This document shows, piece after piece, positions 8,270 through 16,475 of a stretch of 64,000 nucleotides of DNA. Under the pieces are notes generated by a model. It worked only from the letters and a program-made list of their open reading frames with translations, did not search any database and was not told where the DNA came from. Source of the DNA: Bacteroides sp. OM05-12 (lineage in GTDB: Bacteria > Bacteroidota > Bacteroidia > Bacteroidales > Bacteroidaceae); NCBI RefSeq assembly GCF_003438995.1, contig NZ_QSUN01000019.1, positions 12,444-76,443 of the forward strand. Direction: 5' to 3'. Positions within the stretch are counted from its first letter, which is position 1, and each line of letters opens with the position of its first letter. The position numbers and the translations under genes were made by a program.

Positions 8270-9103
8270 ATGAAAAAGTTATTTTATTTATTCGCACTTG
8301 TATGTGTTTGTCTTTGGTTTACATCTTGTGAAGATGATGACGCGGTGAAATTGACAATTAATACATCTGCTTATGATGTAGTAAAGGATTTGAAGGATGC
8401 AGACGGTAATTTGTATTTCACGGGAAAGTTGGAGGATGATCTTCAGATTCGTATTTCTTTTTTGGTAAGAAAACATGTGTCGAATAGTTTTGAAATCGTA
8501 GCTCAAGGAATTCGTTATATTAATGATATAAAGTCAATAGCTTCTTATACAACACAAGAACTGGAACCGGGAGTATATGATGTTATAATTGTAAGTGATT
8601 TCATTAAAGGTGAAAAAGAGTTTAATACGGTGACTGCCAATGAACAATATAAAGGGTTGAATGTCGCCTGTAAAGAAAGTGCAGGAGTTTATAATGCTTT
8701 TGGTACTGCTTATATGGCAGATATAACAGTTGAAAAGAAAACAGATGTCACACTTAATACTATAAAAAAAGGAAGTTTGGTAACTCTGCTTTTTAAGAAT
8801 ACTGACCAAATGAAAAGTGCTTCATACAAAATGTCTTTGGAGAAATTTGTATATGTTGCTTTAGGCTCTTTCGGAAATGAGTTTAATAAAAAAACAGGTG
8901 CGCTTGAACATCCTTTAACTAAGTCAATAATAAGTGCACAACATTATTGTGCTAGTATGGAAGCTCAAAATAGTACAGATCTTCTCACGGTTAGTTGGAT
9001 TTCCGGTGCATTTGCCGATGGCTATTATAGTGTTGAACTCTCCAATAATGAGGATAAAGTTATTGAATTGGATTTTGCAACCGATCAGGGAACATTGAAA
9101 TAA
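8270..9103 (+). CDS. Probable surface lipoprotein of unknown function
   Basis: The 277-residue protein starts with a type II signal peptide and lipobox ending at Cys20. Directly after the cysteine come Glu-Asp-Asp-Asp, an acidic run resembling the Bacteroidota lipoprotein export signal that sends lipoproteins to the cell surface. The rest is predicted mostly beta, rich in aromatic and polar residues, and I recognise no catalytic motif. It is monocistronic, with its own promoter and an intrinsic terminator at 9131-9169. A carbohydrate-binding or adhesive role is possible, but nothing here shows it. Confidence 0.75.
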   Translation: MKKLFYLFALVCVCLWFTSCEDDDAVKLTINTSAYDVVKDLKDADGNLYFTGKLEDDLQIRISFLVRKHVSNSFEIVAQGIRYINDIKSIASYTTQELEPGVYDVIIVSDFIKGEKEFNTVTANEQYKGLNVACKESAGVYNAFGTAYMADITVEKKTDVTLNTIKKGSLVTLLFKNTDQMKSASYKMSLEKFVYVALGSFGNEFNKKTGALEHPLTKSIISAQHYCASMEAQNSTDLLTVSWISGAFADGYYSVELSNNEDKVIELDFATDQGTLK

Positions 9104-9130
9104 ACATTTGAGCTAATTGAATGGCTATAG

Positions 9131-9169
9131 AAAGATCGTTTCAACCCATATTGAAGCGGTCTTTTTTTT
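9131..9169 (+). terminator. Intrinsic terminator after the lipoprotein gene
   Basis: A 14-bp stem with G:U pairs joins 9131-9144 to 9151-9164 and is followed by a T8 run. Confidence 0.85.
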
Positions 9170-9275
9170 ATGTGTTATGATTCGATATGTAGCAGAATAG
9201 GGGAATTATACTTTGTTTAGTATAACTTTATAAATAAATATCTTTATTTCTTTCTTAACTTTTCAATTTTATGCT

Positions 9276-9283
9276 TACTTTTG
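9276..9283 (+). promoter_or_regulatory. -7 promoter box for the nucleotidyltransferase-galE unit
   Basis: TACTTTTG fits TAnnTTTG, 21 nt before the first candidate start. Confidence 0.55.
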
Positions 9284-9304
9284 TCCGGAAATATAAAGTA
9301 AAGG

Positions 9305-10225
9305 ATGACAATGACATTGATAGTGCTTGCTGCAACAATGGGTAATAAGTATGGTGGATTGAAACAATTGGAAGGTATTGGTCCTAATGGTGAAACAATT
9401 CTCGATTACTCTATATATGATGCGGTCAAAGCAGGTTTTAATAAGGTAGTCTTCGTTATTAGTAAATATTTTGAGGAAGATTTTAAGACGAAAGTTTCCG
9501 GGAAATATGAAAATATAGTAGATGTAGATTATGTTTTTCAGGAAGTGGAATTGGTTTCGGAAGAATTAAGAAATCCAAAACGGGCATTGTTATGGGGATC
9601 TGCACATGCTGTATTAATGGGAGAATCTGTTATAGATGGTCCGTTTGGAGTTATTAATGCAGTGAATTTCTATCAGCGTGAAAGTTTTGAGCTGTTATAT
9701 AGAAATCTTTTAGAAAGGAAAAATACTTCTTATCAATACTTTATGATTAGTTATCGCTTGTCTAATGTAATGCCTGAAAGTGGTGGCGTAACCAGGGGGA
9801 TATGCGATATTAATAGTGATGGAGAGCTTCAGTCGGTGATAGATCGGCATGGAGTGGAGCGTGTTAGTGGTAATCCGATGTTTCTGAATGAATATAATAA
9901 ATGGGTAGAGTTGGATGAAAATGTTTTTGTTTCTATGAATATGTGGGGATTTACTCCTGATATCTTCAAACATATCCGAGAAGCCTTTGATGAATTTATA
10001 AAAGAGAAGGGGATGGATATGAAAGCGCATTTTTCAATACCTGACTTTATTAATGGAATGATAAGTAAAGGTCTGCATGTTAAAACCATAGAGACACCGG
10101 CCAAGTGGATGGGACTTGTTTCTCCTGATGATAGAATTCAAGTGATACTTCGTATCAATGAATTGGTGAGAAAAGGAGTTTATCCGGCAAAACTTTTTGA
10201 ACCTAATTTACAAAACAAACAATAG
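9305..10225 (+). CDS. Sugar-phosphate nucleotidyltransferase family protein
   Basis: The 306-residue product has the fold-defining opening of NTP-transferases (LIVLAATMGNKYGGLKQL, about 4-21), a GETILDYSIYDA substrate segment (about 28-39) and a VVFVIS strand. The usual glycine-rich nucleotide signature G-x-G-T-R is replaced by ATMGNKYGG, so the substrate cannot be named. A second in-frame ATG at 9311 may be the true start. It ends one base before galE, which implies joint expression and a role in activated-sugar supply. Cytoplasmic. Confidence 0.75.
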   Translation: MTMTLIVLAATMGNKYGGLKQLEGIGPNGETILDYSIYDAVKAGFNKVVFVISKYFEEDFKTKVSGKYENIVDVDYVFQEVELVSEELRNPKRALLWGSAHAVLMGESVIDGPFGVINAVNFYQRESFELLYRNLLERKNTSYQYFMISYRLSNVMPESGGVTRGICDINSDGELQSVIDRHGVERVSGNPMFLNEYNKWVELDENVFVSMNMWGFTPDIFKHIREAFDEFIKEKGMDMKAHFSIPDFINGMISKGLHVKTIETPAKWMGLVSPDDRIQVILRINELVRKGVYPAKLFEPNLQNKQ

Positions 10226-10226
10226 T

Positions 10227-11261
10227 ATGAAAGAAAGAATTTTGGTAACAGGTGGTACGGGGTATATCGGCTCGCATACTGTAGTAGAATTGCAGAATAG
10301 TGGTTATGAGGTGATTATTGTAGATAATCTTTCAAATTCCAGTGCTGATGTAGTAGATAATATTGAGAAAGTTTCGGGTATTCGTCCTGCTTTTGAGAAA
10401 TTGGATTGCCTTGACCTTGATGGTCTTGATGCTGTATTTGCTAAATATAAAGGCATAAAAGGCATTATTCATTTTGCAGCAAGCAAAGCTGTGGGCGAGT
10501 CCGTACAAAAACCTCTGTTGTATTACCGTAACAATCTTGTTTCATTAATTAATCTATTAGAATTAATGCCGAAGCATGGAGTAGGAGGTATCATCTTCTC
10601 ATCTTCTTGTACTGTTTACGGCCAACCGGATGAATTGCCGGTTACGGAGAAAGCTCCAATAAAGAAAGCCGAATCTCCTTATGGTAATACAAAACAAATC
10701 AATGAAGAAATTATTCGTGATACGGTAGCTTCCGGCTCACCTATCAATGCGATTCTTCTTCGTTATTTTAATCCTATCGGTGCACATCCGTCTGCATTAC
10801 TTGGTGAGTTACCTAATGGTGTTCCTCAAAATTTGATTCCTTATCTTACTCAAACAGCAATCGGCATACGTGAGCAATTAAGCGTGTTTGGTGATGATTA
10901 TAATACTCCTGACGGTTCATGTATCCGTGATTTTATTAATGTTGTGGACTTGGCGAAAGCTCATGTCATAGCTATTGATCGGATTTTGAACAAAAAGCAA
11001 AAGGAAAGTGTTGAAGTATTTAATATAGGTACCGGACGTGGACTCTCTGTGTTGGAATTGATCAATGCTTTTGAAGAGGCAACAGGAGTGAAGTTGAATT
11101 ATAAGATAGTAGGACGTCGTGCCGGAGATATTGAAAAGGTTTGGGCAAATCCGGAATATGCCAATGAAGAATTAGGTTGGACTGCAAAAGAAACCATCGA
11201 GGATACGTTAAAATCCGCTTGGAATTGGCAGTTAAAGCTCCGAGAAAGGGGAATACAATAA
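10227..11261 (+). CDS. galE: UDP-glucose 4-epimerase
   Basis: GalE interconverts UDP-glucose and UDP-galactose with bound NAD. The 344-residue product shows the Rossmann motif TGGTGYIGSH (about 8-17), the Ser-Tyr-Lys catalytic set as SSSCTVYG and SPYGNTK (about 124-131 and 149-155), and the C-terminal substrate region RAGD. I chose ATG 10227 because it gives the family length and the standard MKERILVTGG opening; an upstream in-frame ATG at 10197 would overlap the previous gene. It likely feeds galactose into capsule or lipopolysaccharide sugars. Confidence 0.95.
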   Translation: MKERILVTGGTGYIGSHTVVELQNSGYEVIIVDNLSNSSADVVDNIEKVSGIRPAFEKLDCLDLDGLDAVFAKYKGIKGIIHFAASKAVGESVQKPLLYYRNNLVSLINLLELMPKHGVGGIIFSSSCTVYGQPDELPVTEKAPIKKAESPYGNTKQINEEIIRDTVASGSPINAILLRYFNPIGAHPSALLGELPNGVPQNLIPYLTQTAIGIREQLSVFGDDYNTPDGSCIRDFINVVDLAKAHVIAIDRILNKKQKESVEVFNIGTGRGLSVLELINAFEEATGVKLNYKIVGRRAGDIEKVWANPEYANEELGWTAKETIEDTLKSAWNWQLKLRERGIQ

Positions 11262-11301
11262 CCTTTAACTTTTTTTATATTCAAAGTATGAACAAAAACG
11301 C

Positions 11302-11309
11302 TATATTTG
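11302..11309 (+). promoter_or_regulatory. Orphan -7 promoter box downstream of galE
   Basis: TATATTTG matches TAnnTTTG but no coding gene follows on this strand before the terminator at 11451-11485. Confidence 0.5.
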
Positions 11310-11315
11310 CGTTCA

Positions 11316-11485
11316 ATAAGTGCAAATGAACCTGATACTTCTTTATGGATATGTGAATACCTATGAGTAGTTTTATATGATTCTAAAACATATAACAGGT
11401 AAAAATTGCATAGTAGTTTTGTCGTGTTTTATTTTGTGTTTGTGTTGTGGCGTTTCCTCGACGTGAGTCGGGGAAACGTTTTTTT
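11316..11485 (+). ncRNA. Candidate small RNA of about 170 nt
   Basis: The interval runs from just after an orphan -7 box (11302-11309) to a perfect 12-bp intrinsic terminator (11451-11485). It lacks an ORF of note and lies between galE and the convergent ispE. The alternative is a long galE 3' untranslated region. I do not recognise a known RNA family in it. Confidence 0.45.
11451..11485 (+). terminator. Strong intrinsic terminator between galE and ispE
   Basis: A 12-bp stem (11451-11462 with 11467-11478, one G:U) with loop GTGA is followed by T7. The T-tract shows that it acts on the plus strand. Confidence 0.9.
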
Positions 11486-11496
11486 ATATTCTAATT

Positions 11497-12324
11497 CTAT
11501 CCTTTATTAATATATAGTGAACCAAGATTCTTTAATTCTGCTATTTGCCTTAGCTCAGGAATCTCCTTAAAGATTCCGAAAACAGAAGAACCGGAACCCG
11601 ACATTGAAGCATAGACAGCTCCATGGTGATATAACAGATTCTTTATCGTGTTTATTTGGGGGTGATTGGCAAAGACGCTTATCTCAAAATCATTCTTCAT
11701 TAAATCTTTCCATTCTTCAATCGGCTTTTGAATGACTTCTTTTAAAGATGTTTTTGGACACATGGGTTTAATCAAAGAGAATGCCTCCCGAGTAGAAACG
11801 AAAATATCAGGTTTAATGATTATGATATGATAATTTTCCAAGGTGAGATTTATTGGTTCGAATATGTTACCTATTCCGGTTGCGAATACGGGTTTGTTGT
11901 TTATAAAGAAAGCACAGTCCGCTCCTAAGGTTGCTGCGTAAGCTTCCAATTGTTTCTTGGTGATATTTAGTTGATAAGTATCATTCAGAAGTTTCAGCAT
12001 GAAAGCCGCATCGGAAGAACCGCCTCCCAGACCAGCGCCGGATGGTATATGTTTGTGTAAGTAGATATCGATAGGAGGAATGGGATATTCTTTTTGTAGT
12101 AAACGGTATGCTTTTACTACAAGGTTATCTTCTGCTTTACCCTCTACGGAAGCCCCTGAAATATGTATCTGAAATTCTTCTTCGCTTTCCTTTAAATCTA
12201 CTACTTCCAGAGCGTCTTCAATATGTACCGGATAGAAAATGGTTTCCAAATTATGGTACCCGTCCGAGCGTTTTTCTACGATGTTCAGACCTAAATTTAT
12301 TTTTGCATTCGGAAAAGTTATCAT
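11497..12324 (-). CDS. ispE: 4-diphosphocytidyl-2-C-methyl-D-erythritol kinase
   Basis: IspE phosphorylates CDP-methylerythritol in the MEP route to isoprenoids. The 275-residue GHMP-kinase protein begins with [12 protein letters not shown] (Lys8 and Asn10 region), has the ATP loop [14 protein letters not shown] (about 89-102) and the C-terminal [10 protein letters not shown] (about 242-251). The length is normal. It is divergent from the M28 peptidase gene at 12440 and convergent with galE. Confidence 0.95.
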   Translation of the reverse strand: MITFPNAKINLGLNIVEKRSDGYHNLETIFYPVHIEDALEVVDLKESEEEFQIHISGASVEGKAEDNLVVKAYRLLQKEYPIPPIDIYLHKHIPSGAGLGGGSSDAAFMLKLLNDTYQLNITKKQLEAYAATLGADCAFFINNKPVFATGIGNIFEPINLTLENYHIIIIKPDIFVSTREAFSLIKPMCPKTSLKEVIQKPIEEWKDLMKNDFEISVFANHPQINTIKNLLYHHGAVYASMSGSGSSVFGIFKEIPELRQIAELKNLGSLYINKG

Positions 12325-12404
12325 CTTTATTTGTTTTAGTTTTCAAAGATAATTGTTCATGATTAAAAATAAAGAATGGATATGGGAAAATCATTTGTTA
12401 ATTT

Positions 12405-12412
12405 TATCTTTG
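12405..12412 (+). promoter_or_regulatory. -7 promoter box for the M28 peptidase gene
   Basis: TATCTTTG matches TAnnTTTG, 27 nt before the start at 12440. Confidence 0.6.
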
Positions 12413-12439
12413 CGGTTATAATATGGAAAATATCATACT

Positions 12440-13441
12440 ATGAAGAAGTATAATTTACTTGTTTTTGTATTCAGTTGCATTGCTACAACATTGTTTGCGC
12501 AGATGCCGGTAGAAAAGGGCTTGAAAAGTATAAACCGATTATCGGCGGAAGCATACATTCAATTTTTAGCAGATGATGAATTGCAAGGACGTGAGGCTGG
12601 ACAACATGGAGCAAATCTGGCATCATCATATATTGTTTCTTGCTTGAAAGTGATAGGAATACCGTCATTGGGAGAAGATTATTATCAACCATTCGAGGCT
12701 TATAGAAAAGAACGTCAGCGTAAAGGGCGTTTGGAAGTGAATCCCGATTCAATTGCAATTATTAAAAAAGGAGTACATCAACGATATGATATGCGGAATG
12801 TTTTAGGGATGATTCCTGGAAAGAACTCTGATGAATACGTGATAGTGGGAGCGCATTTTGACCATTTAGGTATGGATCCCATGCTTCATGGTGATCATAT
12901 TTATAATGGTGCAGACGATAATGCTTCAGGAGTTTCGGCTGTGTTGCAGATTGCAAAGGCATTTGTGGAAACAGGAAAACAACCGGAGCGTAATGTGATT
13001 TTTGCTTTTTGGGATGGGGAAGAGAAAGGATTACTGGGCTCTAAATATTTTGTGCAGAATTGTTCTTTTATTAAGGATATAAAAGGTTATTTGAATTTCG
13101 ATATGATAGGCCGGAATAATAAGCAGGAACAGCCAAAACATGTTGTCTATTTTTATACGGAAGCTAATCAGAGTTTTGGTAAGTGGTTGAGAGAAGATAT
13201 TAAAAAATATAATTTGCAGTTGGAACCGGATTATCGTCCTTGGGATAAGCCTTTAAGTGGAAGTGATAATGCTTCATTCGCATCGGTAGGAATACCTGTT
13301 ATTTGGTATCATACGGATGGGCATCCTGATTATCATTTACCATCAGATGAGTCTTCTCGTTTAAATTGGGATAAAATTGTGGAAATCACAAAAGCTTCTT
13401 TTTTGAATGCTTGGAATTTGGCTAATGAAAAAGATTATTAA
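12440..13441 (+). CDS. Secreted M28-family zinc peptidase
   Basis: The 333-residue protein has a signal peptide (about 1-20, ending FAQ). Its catalytic domain contains the di-zinc ligands of family M28: GAHFDHLG (His about 134), DDNASG (Asp about 155), GEEKGLLGS (general-base Glu about 189), DMIGRN and a final WYHTDGHPDYH. Members are aminopeptidases that act in the periplasm or outside the cell. It is monocistronic with its own promoter. The exact substrate preference cannot be read from sequence. Confidence 0.9.
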   Translation: MKKYNLLVFVFSCIATTLFAQMPVEKGLKSINRLSAEAYIQFLADDELQGREAGQHGANLASSYIVSCLKVIGIPSLGEDYYQPFEAYRKERQRKGRLEVNPDSIAIIKKGVHQRYDMRNVLGMIPGKNSDEYVIVGAHFDHLGMDPMLHGDHIYNGADDNASGVSAVLQIAKAFVETGKQPERNVIFAFWDGEEKGLLGSKYFVQNCSFIKDIKGYLNFDMIGRNNKQEQPKHVVYFYTEANQSFGKWLREDIKKYNLQLEPDYRPWDKPLSGSDNASFASVGIPVIWYHTDGHPDYHLPSDESSRLNWDKIVEITKASFLNAWNLANEKDY

Positions 13442-13541
13442 CTGCTGATACCTACGCTTTTCCAGCTTTTGCTATGGATGTGAACAAAATGGTGTTTATA
13501 ACTAAATGGTATGCGAATCTTTAAAAATCATTTGTAAATCC

Positions 13542-13549
13542 TATCTTTG
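13542..13549 (+). promoter_or_regulatory. -7 promoter box for dnaB
   Basis: TATCTTTG matches TAnnTTTG. It overlaps the in-frame TTG at 13547, which rules that codon out as the dnaB start and supports ATG 13577. Confidence 0.65.
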
Positions 13550-13576
13550 TTCCCGCAAATATATGAAACGGAAGAA

Positions 13577-15121
13577 ATGGAAGCAAAAAAAAATACAAGA
13601 GCAACAAAATCTAAAGTACAGCCAACTAATGAATATGGACATCTACAACCTCAGGCGAGAGAGTTGGAAGAAGCGGTATTGGGTGCGTTAATGATAGAAA
13701 AAGATGCTTATTCGCTGGTTAGTGAGATTCTCCGTCCGGAGTCATTCTATGAACATATACATCAATTGATTTATGCTGCTATCACAGACTTGGCAGTTCG
13801 TCAGGAGCCTGTGGATATTCTTACTGTAACAGAGCAGTTGAAGAAGCGCGGCGAACTGGATGAAGTAGGAGGACCGTTTTATATTGCCCAATTAAGCGGT
13901 AAAGTTGCCTCTTCAGCTCATATAGAGTATCATGCCCGAATTATAGCTCAAAAGTATCTTGCACGTCAATTAATTACCTTTACGAGTGAAATACAGTCAA
14001 AAGCTTTTGATGAAACAATTGATGTTGACGATTTGATGCAAGAGTCTGAGGGAAAACTGTTTGAAATTTCTCAGCGTAATATGAAGAAGGACTATACGCA
14101 GATAAATCCGATTATCTCGGAAGCGTATGAACTTCTTCAGAAAGCTGCAGCTCGTACCGATGGTTTAAGTGGTTTGGAAAGTGGTTTTCATGCTTTGGAT
14201 AAGATGACGTCTGGCTGGCAAAATTCCGATTTGATTATTATCGCTGCACGTCCGGCAATGGGTAAGACTGCTTTCGTGCTTTCTATGGCAAAGAATATAG
14301 CTGTGAATTTTAAGAATCCTGTAGCTTTGTTCTCACTGGAAATGAGTAATGTACAGTTGGTCAACCGTTTAATTGTGAATGTGTGCGAAATTCCCGGCGA
14401 AAAGATTAAGAGCGGACAACTCGCGCCTTATGAATGGGGGCAGCTTGACTATAAGATAAAGGAGCTTTATGATGCTCCGCTTTATGTGGATGATACACCG
14501 TCGCTTTCTGTTTTTGAATTGCGTACCAAAGCACGTCGGTTGGTGCGAGAGCATGGAGTGAAGATTATTATCATTGACTACCTTCAGTTAATGAATGCGA
14601 GTGGTATGTCTTTTGGTAGCCGTCAGGAAGAGGTCAGTACAATATCCCGTTCTTTGAAAGGACTTGCCAAAGAATTGAACATCCCTATTATTGCTTTGTC
14701 GCAGTTGAATCGTGGTGTGGAAAGTCGTGAAGGGATTGAAGGAAAACGTCCTCAACTGAGTGACCTTCGTGAATCCGGAGCTATTGAGCAGGATGCCGAT
14801 ATGGTTTGTTTTATTCATCGTCCGGAATATTATAAGATATTTCAAGATGATAAAGGAAATGATTTGCGTGGTATGGCGGAAATAATTATTGCTAAACACC
14901 GTAATGGTGCGGTAGGAGATGTTTTATTGCGTTTCAAAGGAGAATTTGCACGTTTTCAGAATCCGGATGACGATATGGTAGTACCTTTGCCGGAAGAAGA
15001 AAGGGTTTTAGGTTCCCGCATGAATAGTGCCGGGGCTGTACCTCCGCCTCCTGCTGAAGCTTTTCCGAATGAACCCGGTCCTTTTGGAACAGCCGTGCAA
15101 GATGGACCGTTACCTTTTTAA
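13577..15121 (+). CDS. dnaB: Replicative DNA helicase
   Basis: DnaB unwinds DNA at the replication fork as a hexamer. The 514-residue product has the N-terminal helical domain (PQARELEEAVLGALM near 25-40), then the RecA-like domain with Walker A ARPAMGKTA, the DYLQLM Walker B strand and DLRESGAIEQDAD near the ATP site. The ATG at 13577 is chosen because an upstream in-frame TTG lies inside the promoter box. There is no intein. The proline-rich C-terminal tail is typical of Bacteroidota DnaB. A bidirectional hairpin separates it from the convergent porin gene. Confidence 0.97.
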   Translation: MEAKKNTRATKSKVQPTNEYGHLQPQARELEEAVLGALMIEKDAYSLVSEILRPESFYEHIHQLIYAAITDLAVRQEPVDILTVTEQLKKRGELDEVGGPFYIAQLSGKVASSAHIEYHARIIAQKYLARQLITFTSEIQSKAFDETIDVDDLMQESEGKLFEISQRNMKKDYTQINPIISEAYELLQKAAARTDGLSGLESGFHALDKMTSGWQNSDLIIIAARPAMGKTAFVLSMAKNIAVNFKNPVALFSLEMSNVQLVNRLIVNVCEIPGEKIKSGQLAPYEWGQLDYKIKELYDAPLYVDDTPSLSVFELRTKARRLVREHGVKIIIIDYLQLMNASGMSFGSRQEEVSTISRSLKGLAKELNIPIIALSQLNRGVESREGIEGKRPQLSDLRESGAIEQDADMVCFIHRPEYYKIFQDDKGNDLRGMAEIIIAKHRNGAVGDVLLRFKGEFARFQNPDDDMVVPLPEEERVLGSRMNSAGAVPPPPAEAFPNEPGPFGTAVQDGPLPF

Positions 15122-15157
15122 ATCTATTTTATCTCTATAGGTTTTTCACATAATATA

Positions 15158-15200
15158 AATGCTACGGCTGAATAACTTGGATTCTACCGTAGCATTTTAG
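15158..15200. terminator. Bidirectional terminator between dnaB and the porin gene
   Basis: AATGCTACGG at 15158-15167 pairs with CCGTAGCATT at 15187-15196; T-rich tails exist on both strands. Confidence 0.75.
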
Positions 15201-15226
15201 TTATATTTTTCCTTATGCTTGATTAT

Positions 15227-16279
15227 TTAAAAACGCGTCATGACTTCTACCACTAATTTATCTTGTTCGGATTCAAGTGGTACTGCATTTTTGCGATAGA
15301 AATATTTTTCATAATTAAGGCGTATGTCGGCAACAAAAGCCTTTTTACCAATACTTAATGTCATACCACCTGTGATGCGATGACGTTTGTAGTCGTTAAT
15401 TTCAAGTTTTCCGCTTTCTTCATTAGCCTTACCGTTACTATGGTCAGTCATCATATCATAGCGGGCAAGGAAAGATATTTTGCTGAATATTTTGCGTAGT
15501 GGCAAATCATAATTGATGAAACTATTAACAGCATGTACATCTTTGAAAGCGTTATTTTCATAATTCTTATATAAATACTCACCTTCAACATGGAAGCCGC
15601 AAAAATTATAATAAGCACCGATATCATACATATAAATACGGGCAATGTCCGGTTTGATTGTTTGCATACTCAATGTCAGGTTGCTGCCATTAATTGGAAA
15701 GAATTGGGCTTTGACGGAGTAATTCAGATCTTTATGCCATTCTTTTTGTTGAGTAAGTCCTGAACCGTTGAATGCTCCTGCTTCTATACAAAAAGGAAAT
15801 CTACCTTTAAAATCATATCCGAGAGTTGCACCGACATCGCGTACATTGCCTACCTGTTTGGCAATGAAAGAACGGTTTGCGAAATATTGTTGGTGTGGTG
15901 AACGATGTGCGTCAATGGTGAAAGGAACGCGCATTTGTCCGATAGTCGCACTTAGTCCGTTGACAGGATAAATACGTGTATAAGCATCAAGCATCTTGAT
16001 TGTTCCTTCGTCGGAAAGATCTATTTCTGCCTTATATGCTACAATAGGGTGAACGTTCCCCGTTAAACTGAAACGTGCGTTACGAACCTGAAAGCGACTT
16101 GCTTTCATTTCCGGTTGGTATTCATACTTTCCTCTGATTGTTCCATGAATCTCAGGCAAGTAATCTTCTGTTTCCATTTTTGTTTTATCCAATTTCTTTC
16201 CATCTTCATTGTGTGGCTCCTGAGCCATGATAGATGAAGCAGTCAATAGGAATAATAAGGTAGTAAATGTATATTTCAT
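15227..16279 (-). CDS. Phosphate-selective-porin-like (OprO/OprP) protein
   Basis: The 350-residue protein has a signal peptide (about 1-19, ending MAQ), then an alternating beta-strand pattern with IHGTIRGKYEYQPE and ARFSLTGNVHPIVAYKAEIDL motifs typical of Porin_O_P. It ends in Phe, the usual outer-membrane barrel signal. The family forms anion-permeable channels, but pore selectivity is not proven here. Its promoter is visible on the minus strand at 16301-16308. It is convergent with dnaB. Confidence 0.85.
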   Translation of the reverse strand: MKYTFTTLLFLLTASSIMAQEPHNEDGKKLDKTKMETEDYLPEIHGTIRGKYEYQPEMKASRFQVRNARFSLTGNVHPIVAYKAEIDLSDEGTIKMLDAYTRIYPVNGLSATIGQMRVPFTIDAHRSPHQQYFANRSFIAKQVGNVRDVGATLGYDFKGRFPFCIEAGAFNGSGLTQQKEWHKDLNYSVKAQFFPINGSNLTLSMQTIKPDIARIYMYDIGAYYNFCGFHVEGEYLYKNYENNAFKDVHAVNSFINYDLPLRKIFSKISFLARYDMMTDHSNGKANEESGKLEINDYKRHRITGGMTLSIGKKAFVADIRLNYEKYFYRKNAVPLESEQDKLVVEVMTRF

Positions 16280-16300
16280 TGTCTTTTATAGATTTTGTGA

Positions 16301-16308
16301 CAAAAGTA
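16301..16308 (-). promoter_or_regulatory. -7 promoter box for the porin gene
   Basis: On the minus strand the sequence reads TACTTTTG, matching TAnnTTTG, 22 nt before the start codon. Confidence 0.6.
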
Positions 16309-16432
16309 TGTACAACATATTATATCCGAATGTCATATATATTACAATTATGTTACATAATATGTTTGGTATTTATATAAATAGGTGAAGAAGATTTTCA
16401 ACTATTTTTTTCCTCTCAACCGAAAAACTTAT

Positions 16433-16440
16433 TAACTTTG
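16433..16440 (+). promoter_or_regulatory. -7 promoter box for pheT
   Basis: TAACTTTG matches TAnnTTTG and lies 35 nt before the pheT start. Confidence 0.65.
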
Positions 16441-16475
16441 CAAGTCCTTTTTAGAAACATATAAAAAATAATGAT

